Of a stretch of DNA of 64,000 nucleotides, positions 29,788-41,159 are shown in pieces. The notes beneath the pieces were generated by a model, which was given only the letters and a program-made list of their open reading frames with translations, made no database searches and was not told where the DNA came from. A program made the translations under genes and the position numbers. The stretch's first letter is position 1, and each line of letters opens with the position of its first letter. The DNA comes from Hyphomicrobiales bacterium (GTDB taxonomy: Bacteria; Pseudomonadota; Alphaproteobacteria; Rhizobiales; Rhizobiaceae), in contig UBTF01000002.1 in NCBI GenBank assembly GCA_900468285.1, positions 62,001 through 126,000 of the forward strand, in the 5' to 3' direction.

Positions 29788-30942
29788 TTACTCCGCAGGA
29801 AGCCCTGCATTGACCCGGAAGAAACTGCGTTCCTGGGCCCGTTTTTCGGGGCGATGTCGTGTCAGGGCCAGAAGGAAGCCAGCTGTGACGCAGATCGCCA
29901 TCATCGAGGAACCACCATAGGAAATCAGCGGCAGCGTCATGCCCTTGGCGGGCATGAGTTCAAGATTGACGCCGATATTGATCATCGACTGCATACCGAT
30001 CTGCAACACGAGACCAGCCACCGCAAAGCGGACGAAGTCGTCCTTTTCCTTGAAGGCATGAGCCAGACCGCGCAACACGATGAAGGCGAAGATCATCACC
30101 AGCAACATGCAGAACAGGATGCCGAATTCTTCCGCCGCGACGGAAAAGATAAAGTCGGTGTGGCTGTCGGGAATGATGCGCTTGACGATGCCTTCGCCTG
30201 GGCCCTGACCGAACCAGTTGCCGCGAATGATGGCCTCACGCGCCGTATCCACCTGAAACGTGTCGCCCTCACCGGTCCAGAACCGGTCGATACGTCCTGC
30301 CACGTGCGGCAACATGAGATAGGCGGTGATGATGCCGCCGACCCCGAGGCCACCCAGCATGATGATCCAGAACCAGGGAACGCCGGCCATGAAGAACATT
30401 CCACCCCAGACAACGGATGTCAGGATGGTCTGACCGAAGTCCGGCTGGGCGATGAGAAGTGCGGCGACGATGCCGAAGGTGATGATGGCAAAGAGATTGC
30501 CTGGAATTTCCGGATGACGTGCCCGTTCCGCAAACAGCCACGCGCAGACGATCACGAAAGCGGGTTTCATGAATTCGGAAGGCTGAATGGAAAAGCTGCC
30601 GATGGAAATCCAGCGACGGGCACCCTTGACCTCTATGCCGAAGAACAGCGCAAAGATCATCATCAGCAAGGAGACCACGAGCATGATGACGGCAACGCGG
30701 CGCACCTGTCGGGGGGAGAGAAACGAAAGGCCGATCATGATTGCCAGCGATGGCACCATGAACATCGCCTGTCGCTCGACGAAAAAGAAGCTGTTGAGAC
30801 CGATACGCTCAGCCACCGCTGGCGATGCCGCAAAGGACAGCATCAGCCCGATGCCCATGAGAGCGATGAACGCAGTCAGGAAGAAACGGTCGATGGTCCA
30901 GAACCATTCCGCGACCGGGCCTCGGTCAATACGGCTTACCAT
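29788..30942 (-). CDS. ftsW: Septal peptidoglycan glycosyltransferase FtsW
   Basis: SEDS-family polymerase that works with FtsI at the septum. A protein of about 384 residues with ten helices; SEDS marks are GGSSMMAIC-like end block ([20 protein letters not shown]), the [13 protein letters not shown] loop and [12 protein letters not shown] prefer the ATG at 30942 because GGAG lies upstream; a start nine codons earlier would overlap murD by 23 bp. Confidence 0.95.
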   Translation of the reverse strand: MVSRIDRGPVAEWFWTIDRFFLTAFIALMGIGLMLSFAASPAVAERIGLNSFFFVERQAMFMVPSLAIMIGLSFLSPRQVRRVAVIMLVVSLLMMIFALFFGIEVKGARRWISIGSFSIQPSEFMKPAFVIVCAWLFAERARHPEIPGNLFAIITFGIVAALLIAQPDFGQTILTSVVWGGMFFMAGVPWFWIIMLGGLGVGGIITAYLMLPHVAGRIDRFWTGEGDTFQVDTAREAIIRGNWFGQGPGEGIVKRIIPDSHTDFIFSVAAEEFGILFCMLLVMIFAFIVLRGLAHAFKEKDDFVRFAVAGLVLQIGMQSMINIGVNLELMPAKGMTLPLISYGGSSMMAICVTAGFLLALTRHRPEKRAQERSFFRVNAGLPAE

Positions 30943-30946
30943 TTCA

Positions 30947-32356
30947 TCACTCCACCTTTTCCGAGCCAACCAACATCGTCACGCCAGCCAGGGCTGAAAC
31001 ATGAGAAACGAACGAATCACCACGAATTTCGAAGTTCTTGTACTGGTCGAAGCTTGCGCAAGCCGGTGATAACATGACGACATTTCCATCTCGTCCGTCT
31101 TCCTGCGCATCGCGAGCGGCGTGCTCGACAGCCTTGTCGAGTGTGCCGGAGATTTCATAGGGCACCGCCTCGCCAAGCGTTGCCGCAAACTCAGCCGCCG
31201 CCTCGCCAATGAGATATGCCTTGGCAATATGGGAAAACAACGGCGACAGGCTTGAAATGCCGCCAGCTTTTGGCAGGCCACCGGCGATCCAGTAAATGCG
31301 GTTATAGCTGGACAGCGCGGGAGCCGCGGCATCCGCATTGGTCGCCTTGCTGTCATTGACGAAGGTAACGTTGCCTCGACGCCCAACCGGCTGCATGCGA
31401 TGTTTCAGACCGGGGAAAGAGTTCAACCCCGCCTTGACCTCATCCACCGAAACGCCGACGGCAAGGCAGGCTGCAATTGCTGCCGCCGCATTCTGCGCAT
31501 TGTGGCTGCCACGCAGCGTCTGAATGCCGTCCAGATCGACCAGCAGCGAGGATGTACCGCCGTCTGCCCTGAATATCTGGCTGCCTTCGGCATAGAGGCC
31601 ATTTGCAACCACGTTGCGCTTGGAAATCCGCGAGACCGTGACACCGGCCCGCTCCAGACGATCGGCAATCAGGGTGCAGAAACTATCGTCCACGCCGACA
31701 ACAGCCGTTCCGCTGCCCGCGACCAGACGTTCCTTGACATCGGCGTAATGCTGCATCGTGCCGTGACGATCCAGATGGTCAGGGGTGAGGTTGAGCAGGA
31801 TGCCCGCTGTCGGATTGAGCGTCGGCGCGAGATCGATCTGATAGGACGAGCATTCGACCACATAGAAGCGCTCCGCCTTCGGCGGTTCGAGGCTGAGGAC
31901 AGCAGTGCCGATATTGCCGCCAAGCTGTGTGTCGCGACCGCAGGCAGTCAGAATATGTGCAATCAACGCCGTGGTGGTGGATTTGCCATTGGTGCCCGTA
32001 ATCGCGATGAAGGGGCATTCGGGTGCATGGGCCCTGCGCTCGCGAACAAACAGTTCGATATCGCCAATCACCTCCACGCCGGCGGCGCGGGCAAGATCGA
32101 CGGACCAATGCGGCTTGGGGTGGGTCAGCGGCACGCCGGGCGCGAGAACGAAGGCCGAGAGCTTCGACCAATCCAATGTGCGAAGATCCCCGGTCGGAAT
32201 GCCTTCGGCCTGCGCCCTGGCAACACTGTCGGGATTGTCGTCAAATGCGGTCACATCAGCACCGCCCGCTACCAGCGCCCGCGCCGTGACAAGGCCCGAG
32301 CCGCCAAGGCCGAACAGTGCAACCTTCTTTCCCGCAAATGAGGTGACAGGAATCAT
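30947..32356 (-). CDS. murD: UDP-N-acetylmuramoylalanine--D-glutamate ligase
   Basis: Second Mur ligase, adding D-Glu. In 469 residues it shows [17 protein letters not shown] (UDP-binding Rossmann fold), [18 protein letters not shown] (ATP loop), [20 protein letters not shown] and [17 protein letters not shown]. It starts 3 bp after the mraY stop. Confidence 0.97.
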   Translation of the reverse strand: MIPVTSFAGKKVALFGLGGSGLVTARALVAGGADVTAFDDNPDSVARAQAEGIPTGDLRTLDWSKLSAFVLAPGVPLTHPKPHWSVDLARAAGVEVIGDIELFVRERRAHAPECPFIAITGTNGKSTTTALIAHILTACGRDTQLGGNIGTAVLSLEPPKAERFYVVECSSYQIDLAPTLNPTAGILLNLTPDHLDRHGTMQHYADVKERLVAGSGTAVVGVDDSFCTLIADRLERAGVTVSRISKRNVVANGLYAEGSQIFRADGGTSSLLVDLDGIQTLRGSHNAQNAAAAIAACLAVGVSVDEVKAGLNSFPGLKHRMQPVGRRGNVTFVNDSKATNADAAAPALSSYNRIYWIAGGLPKAGGISSLSPLFSHIAKAYLIGEAAAEFAATLGEAVPYEISGTLDKAVEHAARDAQEDGRDGNVVMLSPACASFDQYKNFEIRGDSFVSHVSALAGVTMLVGSEKVE

Positions 32357-32359
32357 CGG

Positions 32360-33460
32360 CTACCTCAACTTCAATGTGGCAAGGCCAAGCATCGCCAGCC
32401 CGACAGAAATGATCCAGAAACGAATGACCACCTGGCTCTCGGTCCATCCCTTTTTCTCGAAATGGTGATGGATGGGTGCCATGAGGAAGACGCGCCGTCC
32501 GGTGCGTTTGAACCAGAAGACCTGAATGATGACCGACAGCGTTTCCATGACGAACAGTCCGCCAACGATGATCATGACGATCTCATGCTTGACCGCAACC
32601 GCGATGGAGCCAATCAGACCGCCGAGCGCCAGCGAGCCGGTGTCGCCCATGAAGATGGCCGCAGGCGGGGCATTGAACCATAGAAAGCCGAGACCGGCAC
32701 CGATGACGGCACCGACGATGACAGCCAGCTCGCCCGTTCCGGGTACGAAATTGATCTGAAGGTAATTCGCGAAGATCGCGTTGCCGACGAGATAGGAAAT
32801 GACACCAAATGTCGCGGCGGCGATCATGACCGGCACGATGGCAAGCCCGTCCAGTCCATCGGTCAGGTTGACCGCATTGCCCGCGCCGACAATGACGAAA
32901 GCGCCAAACAGGACAAAGAAATAGCCGAGATCTATAACGAATTCCTTGAAGAACGGGAAAGCGATTGAACTGCCAAGCGTGCCGCCATGCGGCGCTGTTG
33001 CCAGCGCAACTTCCATCATGAAGAACACAGCGATGGCGGCAATCAGGAATTCGATACCAAGGCGTGCCTTGCCGGAAAAACCTTTATCGCTCTGCTTTGT
33101 GACTTTCAGATAGTCGTCATAGAAGCCGATAGCGCCGAAGCCGAGCGTCACCATCAGAACGGCGACGACATAAACATTGGAGAGATCACCCCACAGCAGA
33201 GAGCCGCCGAGGATGCCCGCAAGAATCATCAGCCCGCCCATGGTTGGCGTGCCGGCCTTCTTGAAATGGGTCTGCGGACCATCGGCGCGGATCGGCTGAC
33301 CCTTGCCCTGGCGAATGCGCAGGGAGTTGATGATTGCCGGTCCGAAAAGAAATACGATGAGGGCAGAGGTGAACAATGCAGCACCTGCCCGGAACGTGAT
33401 GTAGCGGAACAGATTGAAGATTTGAACTTTGTCCGACAGTTCAACGAGCCAGATCAGCAT
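32360..33460 (-). CDS. mraY: Phospho-MurNAc-pentapeptide transferase
   Basis: Integral membrane enzyme making lipid I from UDP-MurNAc-pentapeptide and undecaprenyl phosphate. In 366 residues it has about ten helices, [25 protein letters not shown] with the metal-binding aspartates, [13 protein letters not shown] and the final [13 protein letters not shown] motif. The 121 bp before it contain an imperfect stem (AGCGGCA/TGCCGCT, 33486-33520) that could modulate expression between murF and mraY. Confidence 0.97.
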   Translation of the reverse strand: MLIWLVELSDKVQIFNLFRYITFRAGAALFTSALIVFLFGPAIINSLRIRQGKGQPIRADGPQTHFKKAGTPTMGGLMILAGILGGSLLWGDLSNVYVVAVLMVTLGFGAIGFYDDYLKVTKQSDKGFSGKARLGIEFLIAAIAVFFMMEVALATAPHGGTLGSSIAFPFFKEFVIDLGYFFVLFGAFVIVGAGNAVNLTDGLDGLAIVPVMIAAATFGVISYLVGNAIFANYLQINFVPGTGELAVIVGAVIGAGLGFLWFNAPPAAIFMGDTGSLALGGLIGSIAVAVKHEIVMIIVGGLFVMETLSVIIQVFWFKRTGRRVFLMAPIHHHFEKKGWTESQVVIRFWIISVGLAMLGLATLKLR

Positions 33461-33581
33461 ATTTGCCCTTTCAAAAGGCCGTTAAAGCGGCAGACGGACG
33501 GTGGGACGTCCTGTGCCGCTCCAAGTTTTCGTTTCACCACCAACGCACAGAACATGCTGTCTTAGCGTTTGGTTAAATGCT

Positions 33582-35015
33582 TTAGATTTGGCGTTCCGTC
33601 TCGGGGAATGCCGGATACTTGTCAAGAAGCGCCGCAACGATCTTGCCAAAACCCACACCAAGTGACGATTTTATCATCACCACATCGCCCGGCTGGACCC
33701 ATTTCAGGACAAATTCGTTGAGTTCGGCAGTCGTGGGGAACCATGCAACATGGACGCTTTCGGGAAGCGCATCGCGAAGTGCCGCCATCGACTCACCGGC
33801 AAGCCACACATGCTCGATGCCCGCAGACAGGATTGGCCCGGAAAGATCCTCGTGCACTTCGGCGGCAAATTCACCCATCTCAAGCATATCGCCGAGCACG
33901 GCGACGCGACGGCCGCTTCCACGCACCTCTGCCGCCGCGAGCAGCGCAATCGCCGCACGCATGGAGGCCGGGTTGGCATTGTAGCTTTCATCGATAAGCA
34001 GGAAAGAGCCGTCGCCAACGGAAAGGCGATGTCGCTGACCCCTGCCCTTGACCGCTTCCAGTGTGCCGAGCGCAGCAAATGCCCTGTCGAGATCGGCGCC
34101 AGTCACGGCCACCGTGCCAAGGGCCGCCATGGCGTTTTCAGCGATGTGCCGTCCAGCCGCACCAATATGCAACTCGCTCGTTTCACCGTTGATGATCGCC
34201 CAGATGGTCGAACCGTTTGGTGTGCTTTCATAATCGGCCAGACGGAACTCGGCCTTGGCGTGCTGACCGAATGTCAGAACATGCTCGATGCCTGCATTAT
34301 AGGCCGCCTGTTCAAGCTGCTCGAACTGCGCATTGTCGCGGTTGAGGATGACAGCGCCGCCGGGCAGAACACCATCGAAAATTTCGGCCTTCGCCGCAGC
34401 AATCTCTTCCAGGCTTTTGAAGTTGCCGAGATGCGCAGCCGCGATTGTCGTGATGATGGCAAGATGCGGCTTTACCTGCTTTACCAGCGGACTGATCTCG
34501 CCGGAATGGTTCATGCCGATTTCGAAAATCCCGTATTCCGTATCGGCAGGCATACGCGCCAGGGTGAGCGGAACGCCCCAATGATTGTTGAAGGACGAAA
34601 CGGCTGCATGGACCTTGCCTGACGGTGCCAGAACCTGACGCAGCATTTCCTTTGTCGTCGTCTTGCCGACAGAACCGGTGATGGCAATGATGCGGGCCGA
34701 TGTGCGCTCACGCGCGGCCTGTCCAAGCTTGACCATGGCCGCAAGCACGTCTTCGACCACGATCATTGGCACCGTTAGCCGACCGAGCGCTGGCAGCTTC
34801 GCCTCCGACACGACAAGCAGGCCCGCCCCGTTGGCGACCGCAAAGCTCGCATAATCGTGGCCATCCACACGGTCGCCCTTGATGGCGAAAAACGCTTCGC
34901 CCGGCTGCACCGTGCGGCTGTCGATGGAAATGCCTGTGATGCCTTGAGGCAGATTGCCAACCGGACGGCCCGCCATGACGGCGACCATATCCGGTACTGT
35001 CCATAACCAGCTCAA
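33582..35015 (-). CDS. murF: UDP-MurNAc-tripeptide--D-alanyl-D-alanine ligase
   Basis: Adds the D-Ala-D-Ala made by Ddl to the stem peptide. The 477-residue protein contains [18 protein letters not shown] (ATP loop), [30 protein letters not shown] and [14 protein letters not shown]. The start codon is TTG, overlapping the murE TGA (TTGA). Confidence 0.96.
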   Translation of the reverse strand: MSWLWTVPDMVAVMAGRPVGNLPQGITGISIDSRTVQPGEAFFAIKGDRVDGHDYASFAVANGAGLLVVSEAKLPALGRLTVPMIVVEDVLAAMVKLGQAARERTSARIIAITGSVGKTTTKEMLRQVLAPSGKVHAAVSSFNNHWGVPLTLARMPADTEYGIFEIGMNHSGEISPLVKQVKPHLAIITTIAAAHLGNFKSLEEIAAAKAEIFDGVLPGGAVILNRDNAQFEQLEQAAYNAGIEHVLTFGQHAKAEFRLADYESTPNGSTIWAIINGETSELHIGAAGRHIAENAMAALGTVAVTGADLDRAFAALGTLEAVKGRGQRHRLSVGDGSFLLIDESYNANPASMRAAIALLAAAEVRGSGRRVAVLGDMLEMGEFAAEVHEDLSGPILSAGIEHVWLAGESMAALRDALPESVHVAWFPTTAELNEFVLKWVQPGDVVMIKSSLGVGFGKIVAALLDKYPAFPETERQI

Positions 35016-36472
35016 ATCTTCAATCCTTCCAGCGCAGTACGCACCTGTTCATGGTCTGAAAACGGCAGCGTAATATTGCCGACTATCTGACCTTCCTCAT
35101 GCCCCTTGCCCGCAACGATCAGTGTATCTCCATTCCCCAGCATCGATACGGCGTGACTGATCGCCTCTGCCCGGTCTGCAATCTCCAACGCACCCGGTGC
35201 TGCCGCCATGATTTCGGAACGGATGGTCTGCGGCTCTTCGGAGCGCGGATTATCGTCCGTTACGATCACGACGTCTGAAAGCCGCGTTGCCACTTCGCCC
35301 ATGATGGGGCGCTTACCCTTGTCGCGGTCTCCCCCGCAGCCAAACACCGTAATGATGCGGCCCGAGGTGAACGGACGAACGGAGTTCAAAACATTTTCCA
35401 AAGCGTCAGGCTTGTGGGCGTAGTCAACATAAGCCAATGCACCGTTCTTGGTCTGGCCGACAAGCTCCAGACGACCCGCAGCACCGATCAGCTTTTCCAG
35501 TGCCTTCATTGCCACCGAAGGCGAGACACCGGTAGACATCGCAAGCCCTGCCGCCACCAACGCATTGGCAACCTGGAAATCTCCGGCAAGCGGCATATCG
35601 ACTTCATAGATCTGGCCCTCATGATGGACCTCGATCATCTGCTTGTGGCGAAAATGCTCGACGCGCTTCAGTGCGAGATATTCACCCTTGCGACCGACCG
35701 TGCGGACATCGTGGCCTGCATCTGTCGCCACCTTGATCGCGCGTTCCGACCACGGATCATCCGCGAAGATGACAACCGGCGAACCCTTTGGCAGGAGCGT
35801 ATCGAACAGGCGCATTTTCGCTGCCATGTAGTCTTCGACCGTTGGATGGTAATCCATGTGGTCGCGGCCGAGATTGGTAAATCCGGCGGCGGCAAGCTTA
35901 ACGCCATCAAGACGACGCTGGTCCAGCCCATGGCTGGATGCCTCCATCGCCGCATGGGTCACACCTTCTGCGGCAAGTTCTGCCAGAAGCGCGTGTAAGG
36001 AAACAGGGTCCGGGGTGGTCAGAGAGCCATAATCTTCGCGACCGGGCGCAATCACACCCGTCGTGCCGATCTGGGCTGCGGCATGGCCTGCAAAGGCCCA
36101 TATCTGGCGAACGAATGAGGCGACCGAGGTCTTGCCCGCCGTACCCGTAACCGCGATCATGGTTTCAGGCTGTTTTCCGTAAAAGCGGGCGGCAGCAAGA
36201 GAGAGGAAGCGCCGCGGATCGGAAACGACCAACACGGGCACCTGGGCGTCGATTTCGAGACCTGAAACGATGGCAACCGCACCCTTGGCGACCGCGTCCT
36301 GCACAAAGGCGCTGCCATCCGCCTTGCTTCCGGCCACGGCAACGAAGATCGATCCGGGCTGGACCTTGCGGCTGTCAGCGGTGATCCCGGTTACCTCGAT
36401 AGCTCCGGCGTCTGCCTGAAGCATTTCATTCAGTTCCGGGAACTCGCTCCCGGATAGATCTCGCAAATTCAT
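35012..36472 (-). CDS. murE: UDP-MurNAc-L-Ala-D-Glu--meso-DAP ligase
   Basis: Adds meso-diaminopimelate to the stem peptide. In 486 residues: [19 protein letters not shown] at the N-terminus, [18 protein letters not shown] (ATP loop), [20 protein letters not shown], and [12 protein letters not shown], where DNPR is the motif selecting meso-DAP rather than lysine. It overlaps murF by 4 bp and lies 58 bp after ftsI. Confidence 0.97.
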   Translation of the reverse strand: MNLRDLSGSEFPELNEMLQADAGAIEVTGITADSRKVQPGSIFVAVAGSKADGSAFVQDAVAKGAVAIVSGLEIDAQVPVLVVSDPRRFLSLAAARFYGKQPETMIAVTGTAGKTSVASFVRQIWAFAGHAAAQIGTTGVIAPGREDYGSLTTPDPVSLHALLAELAAEGVTHAAMEASSHGLDQRRLDGVKLAAAGFTNLGRDHMDYHPTVEDYMAAKMRLFDTLLPKGSPVVIFADDPWSERAIKVATDAGHDVRTVGRKGEYLALKRVEHFRHKQMIEVHHEGQIYEVDMPLAGDFQVANALVAAGLAMSTGVSPSVAMKALEKLIGAAGRLELVGQTKNGALAYVDYAHKPDALENVLNSVRPFTSGRIITVFGCGGDRDKGKRPIMGEVATRLSDVVIVTDDNPRSEEPQTIRSEIMAAAPGALEIADRAEAISHAVSMLGNGDTLIVAGKGHEEGQIVGNITLPFSDHEQVRTALEGLKI

Positions 36473-36530
36473 GAATGTGTCCGTCTTGTCCCCCCGGCGT
36501 GATTCGCCGGTCCGTCGTAAGCTGTACCAA

Positions 36531-38270
36531 TCAATAAGACACCAGCAAGGCCGAACCGTCCTTACCGAATTTGGGTTTTACACCAAGAATTGCCGCTGAA
36601 CGGGTGATGATATCGTGCACCATCGGTGCCGCAGAGGAACCGGCAAGTGCTGCGCCATTACCCTTGTCCGTCTTCGGCTCATCGATGAAGGACAGAACGA
36701 CATATTCCGGCTTGTCCATCGGGAAAGCGGAGAGGAAGGCGTTGAAGTTCTTGTCGTGAACGTAGCGACCGTTGACAACCTTGTCGGCCGTGCCGGTCTT
36801 GCCACCGACATTGAAGCCTTCAACACGCGCGTTGCGACCGGAGCCGTTGACGCCATTCCACTCGAAAAGGAACCGCATGTCCTTGCTGGCGCCGGGCTGC
36901 AGCACCTGCTTGGCCACCTGATCGGCCTGGTCCTGCGAACGGGGCAGGAATGTCGGCTCAATTAGTTTGCCACCATTGACGAGGGCAGCACCTGCAATGG
37001 CGGTTTGCAGCGGCGTCGTCGAGACGCCGTGACCGAAGGAAATTGTAACGGAGTTGATCTTCTTCCATTGACGCGGCTGCGTCGGCATAGCGACTTCAGG
37101 CAGTTCTGTCTGCATCTTCGTCAACAGGCCGAGACGCGTAAGGAATTCCTTGTGTCCCTCGATGCCAACCGTATCGGCAATCTTCGCGGTACCGATGTTG
37201 GAGGAATACTGGAAGATTTCCGGCACCGAGAGCACGCGTCCCTTGCCGTGGAAATCCTTGATGGTGAAGCCACCGATGCGGATGGGAAAACGCGCATCGA
37301 AAGTATCGCCAATGCGAACCTTTCCGGAATCGAGACCCATGGCAATGGTGAAGGACTTGAAGGTGGAGCCCATCTCGAACGTACCGTTCGACATGCGGTT
37401 CAGCCAGCCTTCCTTGGCGCCTTCGGCGGGATTGTTGGGATCGTAATCCGGTGCGGACACCATGGCGAGAATTTCGCCGGTGTGGACATTGATCACCACA
37501 GCGCCCGCGCCAAGAGCTTCGAACTTCTGGATTGCGTTGACCACGACTTCACGCACGATGGCCTGTACGCGCAGGTCAATGGACAGCTTGACCGGTTCCA
37601 GCGGCTGGTCCGAGGTCATGCCAAGCGCGGTCAGGTCTGCAAGGCCCTGGCTGTCGAGATACCGTTCCATGCCAGCCACGCCGCGGTTGTCGATGTTAAC
37701 GTGGCCAACGACGTGGGCAGCGGTCGGCCCGCCGGGATAGAAGCGTCGCTTCTCAGGACGGAAGCCGATGCCGGGAATGCCGAGCGCCAAAATCTGGCTC
37801 TGCTGCTTGGGCGTCAACTGACGGCGCAGCCACTGGAAGCGGGATTCGGATTTGAGCTTCTGGTAGGTTCCGCGCGTGTCGAGGTCGGGCAGAACGGTGC
37901 GCAGTTTCTCGATGGCTTCATCGACGTCGACAATGCGATGCGGTTCGGCAAAGAGTGAAACGGTGCGAATATCCGTTGCCAGCACTTCACCGTTACGGTC
38001 CAGAAGATCGGGACGCGACGCCATCAGCCGGTCGGCAGGCGCGATGCTGGACACGGTTTCCGGCTGTGTCATGCCATACTGGACCAGACGTCCGCCGACG
38101 ACACCGTAAAATGCAACGAAACCGACGATCAGGAGACCGACACGCGTCTTTGCCTGCGTGGCGCGGCGCTTGCGGGCACCTTCAAAGGCAGCATGATCGG
38201 CAAAGCCGGTGGTGCTGGCGGAAAAATGAGCCCTGCTTTTCAGAACCATGACGCGGGAGAGAAAAGACAT
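36531..38270 (-). CDS. ftsI: Septal transpeptidase FtsI (PBP3)
   Basis: Class B penicillin-binding protein cross-linking septal peptidoglycan. In 579 residues: a basic cytoplasmic N-terminus, one membrane helix (about 43-65), a pedestal domain, and a transpeptidase domain with S302 and K305 in GSTFKSF, the SSN motif at 356-358 and a GGKTGTADK motif near the end. ATG overlaps the ftsL TGA. Confidence 0.97.
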   Translation of the reverse strand: MSFLSRVMVLKSRAHFSASTTGFADHAAFEGARKRRATQAKTRVGLLIVGFVAFYGVVGGRLVQYGMTQPETVSSIAPADRLMASRPDLLDRNGEVLATDIRTVSLFAEPHRIVDVDEAIEKLRTVLPDLDTRGTYQKLKSESRFQWLRRQLTPKQQSQILALGIPGIGFRPEKRRFYPGGPTAAHVVGHVNIDNRGVAGMERYLDSQGLADLTALGMTSDQPLEPVKLSIDLRVQAIVREVVVNAIQKFEALGAGAVVINVHTGEILAMVSAPDYDPNNPAEGAKEGWLNRMSNGTFEMGSTFKSFTIAMGLDSGKVRIGDTFDARFPIRIGGFTIKDFHGKGRVLSVPEIFQYSSNIGTAKIADTVGIEGHKEFLTRLGLLTKMQTELPEVAMPTQPRQWKKINSVTISFGHGVSTTPLQTAIAGAALVNGGKLIEPTFLPRSQDQADQVAKQVLQPGASKDMRFLFEWNGVNGSGRNARVEGFNVGGKTGTADKVVNGRYVHDKNFNAFLSAFPMDKPEYVVLSFIDEPKTDKGNGAALAGSSAAPMVHDIITRSAAILGVKPKFGKDGSALLVSY

Positions 38271-38824
38271 CAGTCCACCGATCCAGTTATCGTTTCATCC
38301 ATGTCACCAGACTCGTCACCCGGCTGCGCACGCACAACAGGTGCGGGAACTGGCTGACGTGTGACACGCGCACGCGGCTGCGGCACGGGCACACCGCCCG
38401 TCGCTGCAATTTGCCCCGCAGGCGCTGATTTCGGCTTTACACCACCCAATGTTGCGCCAGGCTTGGAGCCGCTCATCGCGGCGGCAATCACATCCTCGAC
38501 GCTCATGCCCTGCGGCTCCGGCGGCTGCGGCAATTGCGAGCGCAGCATCGGCAGTTCCTTGGGTTGCGACAGCTGCGTGGGCTGTGTTGGCGCAAGCGCA
38601 AGGTCGCCCTGATAAGCATTGACAAGCCGGTGCAGACGGTTTGGCTGCGTCAGCAGCGCCCAGTCCGCACGCAGAAGATCGATTGTATCCTTCTCAAGCT
38701 TGATCTCGGCTTCGAGCTTGCGCACGGAATCGAGCTTCAGGTCGGCCTGATGCTTGATGGAATAGGTCACGACGGCTGCCGCCACCATCACGCCCATGAG
38801 AATGAAATCAAAGGTCCGTAGCAT
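38270..38824 (-). CDS. ftsL: Cell division protein FtsL
   Basis: Small bitopic divisome protein. The 184-residue protein has a membrane helix at about residues 5-25 (TFDFILMGVMVAAAVVTYSI), a coiled-coil region with LDSVRKLEAEIKLEKDTIDLLRADWALLTQPNRL, and a long Pro/Ala-rich C-terminal tail of about 100 residues, longer than in E. coli. The ATG at 38824 follows the rsmH stop by 1 bp, as expected; longer in-frame starts lie inside rsmH. Confidence 0.92.
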   Translation of the reverse strand: MLRTFDFILMGVMVAAAVVTYSIKHQADLKLDSVRKLEAEIKLEKDTIDLLRADWALLTQPNRLHRLVNAYQGDLALAPTQPTQLSQPKELPMLRSQLPQPPEPQGMSVEDVIAAAMSGSKPGATLGGVKPKSAPAGQIAATGGVPVPQPRARVTRQPVPAPVVRAQPGDESGDMDETITGSVD

Positions 38825-38825
38825 A

Positions 38826-39851
38826 TCAGCCTCCCATCTTTTCAAGGCTGGCAAGATCGGGCAGTTCGAAAATGGAAAAATCTGCCGGGCGAGCCGGGGC
38901 TTGTGTACGAATACCGGCACGCAGCTTGGCCGAACGGGCGCGCGGATTGACCTCCGCCTCCTCTTCACTTGCTGCAATCATCGGCTTGCCGAGGGCATCG
39001 AAAATGGCGGACTTCGCCGCAACCATCGGCATGTGGCGTGAACCGGCGGCGCGGTCTGAGCGGTCGGCGAAATATTTCTTGACGATGCGGTCTTCCAGCG
39101 AGTGGAACGTTACCACCACGAGGCGACCGCCGGGCTTCAAGGCCTGCTCGGCGGCAAACAGCGCCTGTGCCAGCTCTCCCAGCTCATCATTGACGAAGAC
39201 GCGCAGTGCCTGAAACACCCGCGTTGCCGGATGGATCTTATCCTTGGCCTTGCGCGGGGTGACGATTTCAATCAGCCCGGCTAGGTCGCGCGTGGTGCGA
39301 AACGGCTCTTCCGCGCGCTTCTTTTCAATGGCGCGGGCAATGCGGCCCGGCTGCTTTTCTTCGCCGAGAAATCCAAAAATGCGGATGAGGTCCGACACCT
39401 TGGCGCGGTTGACGACATCTGCCGCAGAAACGCCAGAGGCCGACATGCGCATGTCCAAAGGGCCATTCTTCTGGAAGGAGAAGCCGCGCTCGGCCTCGTC
39501 GATCTGCATGGAGGAAACGCCGATATCCAGCACCACGCCATCCAGCCCTTGCGCTGGCGCATGGGAGGCGAGATTTGAGAACTTCGACTGGATCAGTGAA
39601 AGGCGTCCGCCATTTGCGGCGACCATGCCCTGCCCGCCTGCAATTGCGGTGGGATCGCGGTCCAAAGCTATGACATCGGCACCCTGGTCGAGAATAGCTT
39701 GCGTATACCCGCCTGCGCCGAATGTGCCATCGAGAATGAGTTTGCCTGGCGCTGGCTCGAGCGCGGTCAGGACCTCACGGAGAAGAACCGGAATGTGGCG
39801 AACCGGTCCGCCACCGGCATCAGAAGATCGTCCGCCAGAATTCGCCGCCAT
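38826..39851 (-). CDS. rsmH: 16S rRNA m4C1402 methyltransferase RsmH (MraW)
   Basis: SAM-dependent enzyme making the N4 methylation at C1402 of 16S rRNA. The 341-residue protein shows [31 protein letters not shown] (SAM motif I), [27 protein letters not shown] and [14 protein letters not shown]. The chosen ATG gives [14 protein letters not shown]-; the frame stays open far upstream across mraZ, but that extension has no family similarity. Confidence 0.96.
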   Translation of the reverse strand: MAANSGGRSSDAGGGPVRHIPVLLREVLTALEPAPGKLILDGTFGAGGYTQAILDQGADVIALDRDPTAIAGGQGMVAANGGRLSLIQSKFSNLASHAPAQGLDGVVLDIGVSSMQIDEAERGFSFQKNGPLDMRMSASGVSAADVVNRAKVSDLIRIFGFLGEEKQPGRIARAIEKKRAEEPFRTTRDLAGLIEIVTPRKAKDKIHPATRVFQALRVFVNDELGELAQALFAAEQALKPGGRLVVVTFHSLEDRIVKKYFADRSDRAAGSRHMPMVAAKSAIFDALGKPMIAASEEEAEVNPRARSAKLRAGIRTQAPARPADFSIFELPDLASLEKMGG

Positions 39852-39865
39852 TCCGTTTCCCCGTC

Positions 39866-40306
39866 CTATCCGGGGCGAACAGCAGAAAAACCGCGCCCCG
39901 TTCTTGCTGCCGTCTGCGCCTCGTGAAACGCTTCCGGCTGCCACAACTGAAAATGATCCGCCCGACCGACAAAGGTGACTTCCGTGCTGATGGCCGTAAA
40001 CTCCCGGATAAAATCCGTGACCATCAAGCGCCCTTCCCCGTCGAGCTTCATGAAAACGCCGCCACCGTGAACCAGCAGCGACATTGCGTTCGCTTCCGGC
40101 GAAAAAGCATCCATGGATGCGATCTGCCGCTCGTATCGCTCCAGCAAGTCCGGCCCGCCGACGCTGATCGCTGGAAATGCGAAATCCTGGAGACAGTAAA
40201 GCTCCTGAATACCGCGCTCCATCAGGACCGAACGAAACAGGGACGGAACCGAAACGCGCCCCTTGGCGTCGATCCTGTTCGTCACGTTCGATAAAAAGCG
40301 ACCCAT
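39866..40306 (-). CDS. mraZ: Transcriptional regulator MraZ
   Basis: AbrB-fold DNA-binding protein that represses the dcw operon. The 146-residue protein contains the two family repeats, each with a DxxxR motif: DAKGR at 13-17 and DGEGR at 89-93. It is the first gene of the mraZ-to-murB block, 14 bp before rsmH. TGGG boxes fitting an MraZ operator lie about 170-205 bp upstream. The ATG at 40306 gives the family-typical MGRFLSNV start; a longer frame begins 16 codons earlier. Confidence 0.95.
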   Translation of the reverse strand: MGRFLSNVTNRIDAKGRVSVPSLFRSVLMERGIQELYCLQDFAFPAISVGGPDLLERYERQIASMDAFSPEANAMSLLVHGGGVFMKLDGEGRLMVTDFIREFTAISTEVTFVGRADHFQLWQPEAFHEAQTAARTGRGFSAVRPG

Positions 40307-40476
40307 TGCCAAACTCGCCAAAACTGCCTGGTGCCGAACAAAAACCGGCACCAACTGGCAACACCGTTACGCACGACATATCGCTGACCGGCAGGACATA
40401 ATGCCCATCGGACCTTTTCAGGCCTCTCCGTTTCAGAGATTGCGGGTCAAAAACACGACCCTTTGTGGTGTGCATT

Positions 40477-40510
40477 TGGGATACCATGGGACACTTTGGG
40501 CGTCAATGGG
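40477..40510 (+). promoter_or_regulatory. Putative MraZ operator: four TGGG boxes at 10-bp period
   Basis: TGGG occurs at 40477, 40487, 40497 and 40507, exactly one helical turn apart. E. coli MraZ binds TGGGN direct repeats separated by 5 nt, the same 10-bp period. Here the boxes read on the strand opposite to mraZ and lie about 170 bp before its start. A degenerate fifth box may exist at about 40467. Confidence 0.65.
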
Positions 40511-40561
40511 AGAAGCCCGCACGATGCCGGCCTCGGATCGAATATTCATATCCCGTTAAGT

Positions 40562-40576
40562 TTAACGAATGGTTTA
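40562..40576. promoter_or_regulatory. Candidate CtrA binding site upstream of mraZ
   Basis: TTAA-N7-TTTA, the same one-mismatch form as the site before ddl, with another TTAA at 40556. It lies about 255-270 bp before the mraZ start. Confidence 0.35.
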
Positions 40577-40639
40577 CCGTGTTCATTCAAGCACTTGCGC
40601 CAAGACAATAAAAAATCATCAATCAAATCTAATTAAATA

Positions 40640-40687
40640 AAGAAAAACAAACGCTTACGCGAGCCGATCGACCCGCATCAACGTTTG
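40640..40687 (-). terminator. Terminator after rnpB
   Basis: On the minus strand, CAAACG pairs with CGTTTG, with an inner ATGCG/CGCGT stem across a bulge, then TTTTTCTTTATTT. It begins about 18 bp after the end of the RNase P RNA. Confidence 0.7.
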
Positions 40688-40704
40688 GAAAGAAAAAGGA
40701 ATTT

Positions 40705-41104
40705 GCCAGTTGGCCTGTAAGCCGGGTTCTGTATGGCCCCGGTTTGACCCGGAACGTGGCAGCCATTCATCTGGGACGGCATTTGCACGCCGCCTCTCGC
40801 AACCCACCCGGATAACTCGCCCAAAAACCGGCTGTAGATACGCTTGCGCGCATCCCGCGTTATCCCTATTCGGTCTTGCTCCCGGTGGGGTTTACCTTGC
40901 CACCCCTGTTACCAGCGGCGCGGTGGGCTCTTACCCCACCCTTTCACCCTTACCACTATAAAAGTGGCGGTCTACTCTCTGCGGCACTTTCCCTAGGGTC
41001 GCCCCCGCCGGACGTTATCCGGCACCGTGTTTTTGTGGAGCCCGGACTTTCCTCACCCTACCGTCTTTCGACATTGGTAAAGCGCGGCTGCCCGGCCAAC
41101 TGGC
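40705..41104 (-). ncRNA. rnpB: RNase P RNA, bacterial type A
   Basis: Catalytic RNA that matures tRNA 5' ends. About 400 nt on the minus strand. The two ends pair as helix P1: GCCAGTTGGCC (41104-41094) with GGCCAACTGGC (40715-40705). Next to it are the conserved GGGCAGCCGC-like 5' segment, the AGGAAAGTCCGGGCTCC core (P4 region), and the 3' half ending AGAACCCGGCTTACAGG. The exact ends may differ by a few bases. Location beside mraZ fits Brucellaceae. Confidence 0.95.
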
Positions 41105-41112
41105 ACGGGCTC

Positions 41113-41140
41113 CTTAGACGGGTTCAGCGGCGAATGCCAA
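41113..41140 (-). promoter_or_regulatory. Putative rnpB promoter
   Basis: On the minus strand TTGGCA and TCTAAG are separated by 16 bp, and transcription from about 7 nt later would start just before helix P1 of the RNase P RNA. It lies between the oxidase stop and rnpB. Confidence 0.45.
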
Positions 41141-41159
41141 CGGAAAATCCGCAAACGTC

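Larger units (their letters stand above)
40307..40704. other. Intergenic region between mraZ and rnpB
   Basis: About 400 bp, AT-rich near rnpB. In order from mraZ: leader DNA, the four-box TGGG array (40477-40510), TTAA-rich CtrA-like sequence (40555-40576), then the rnpB terminator (40640-40687). No gene is visible. Confidence 0.6.

Noticed and set aside
33486-33520. Stem between murF and mraY as a terminator
   Set aside because: The pairing is imperfect and no T-run follows, so it is unlikely to end transcription within the operon.
39852-40487. Open extension of the rsmH frame upstream through all of mraZ
   Set aside because: It reads mraZ in another frame, has no family similarity and no ribosome binding site; the ATG at 39851 gives a normal RsmH.
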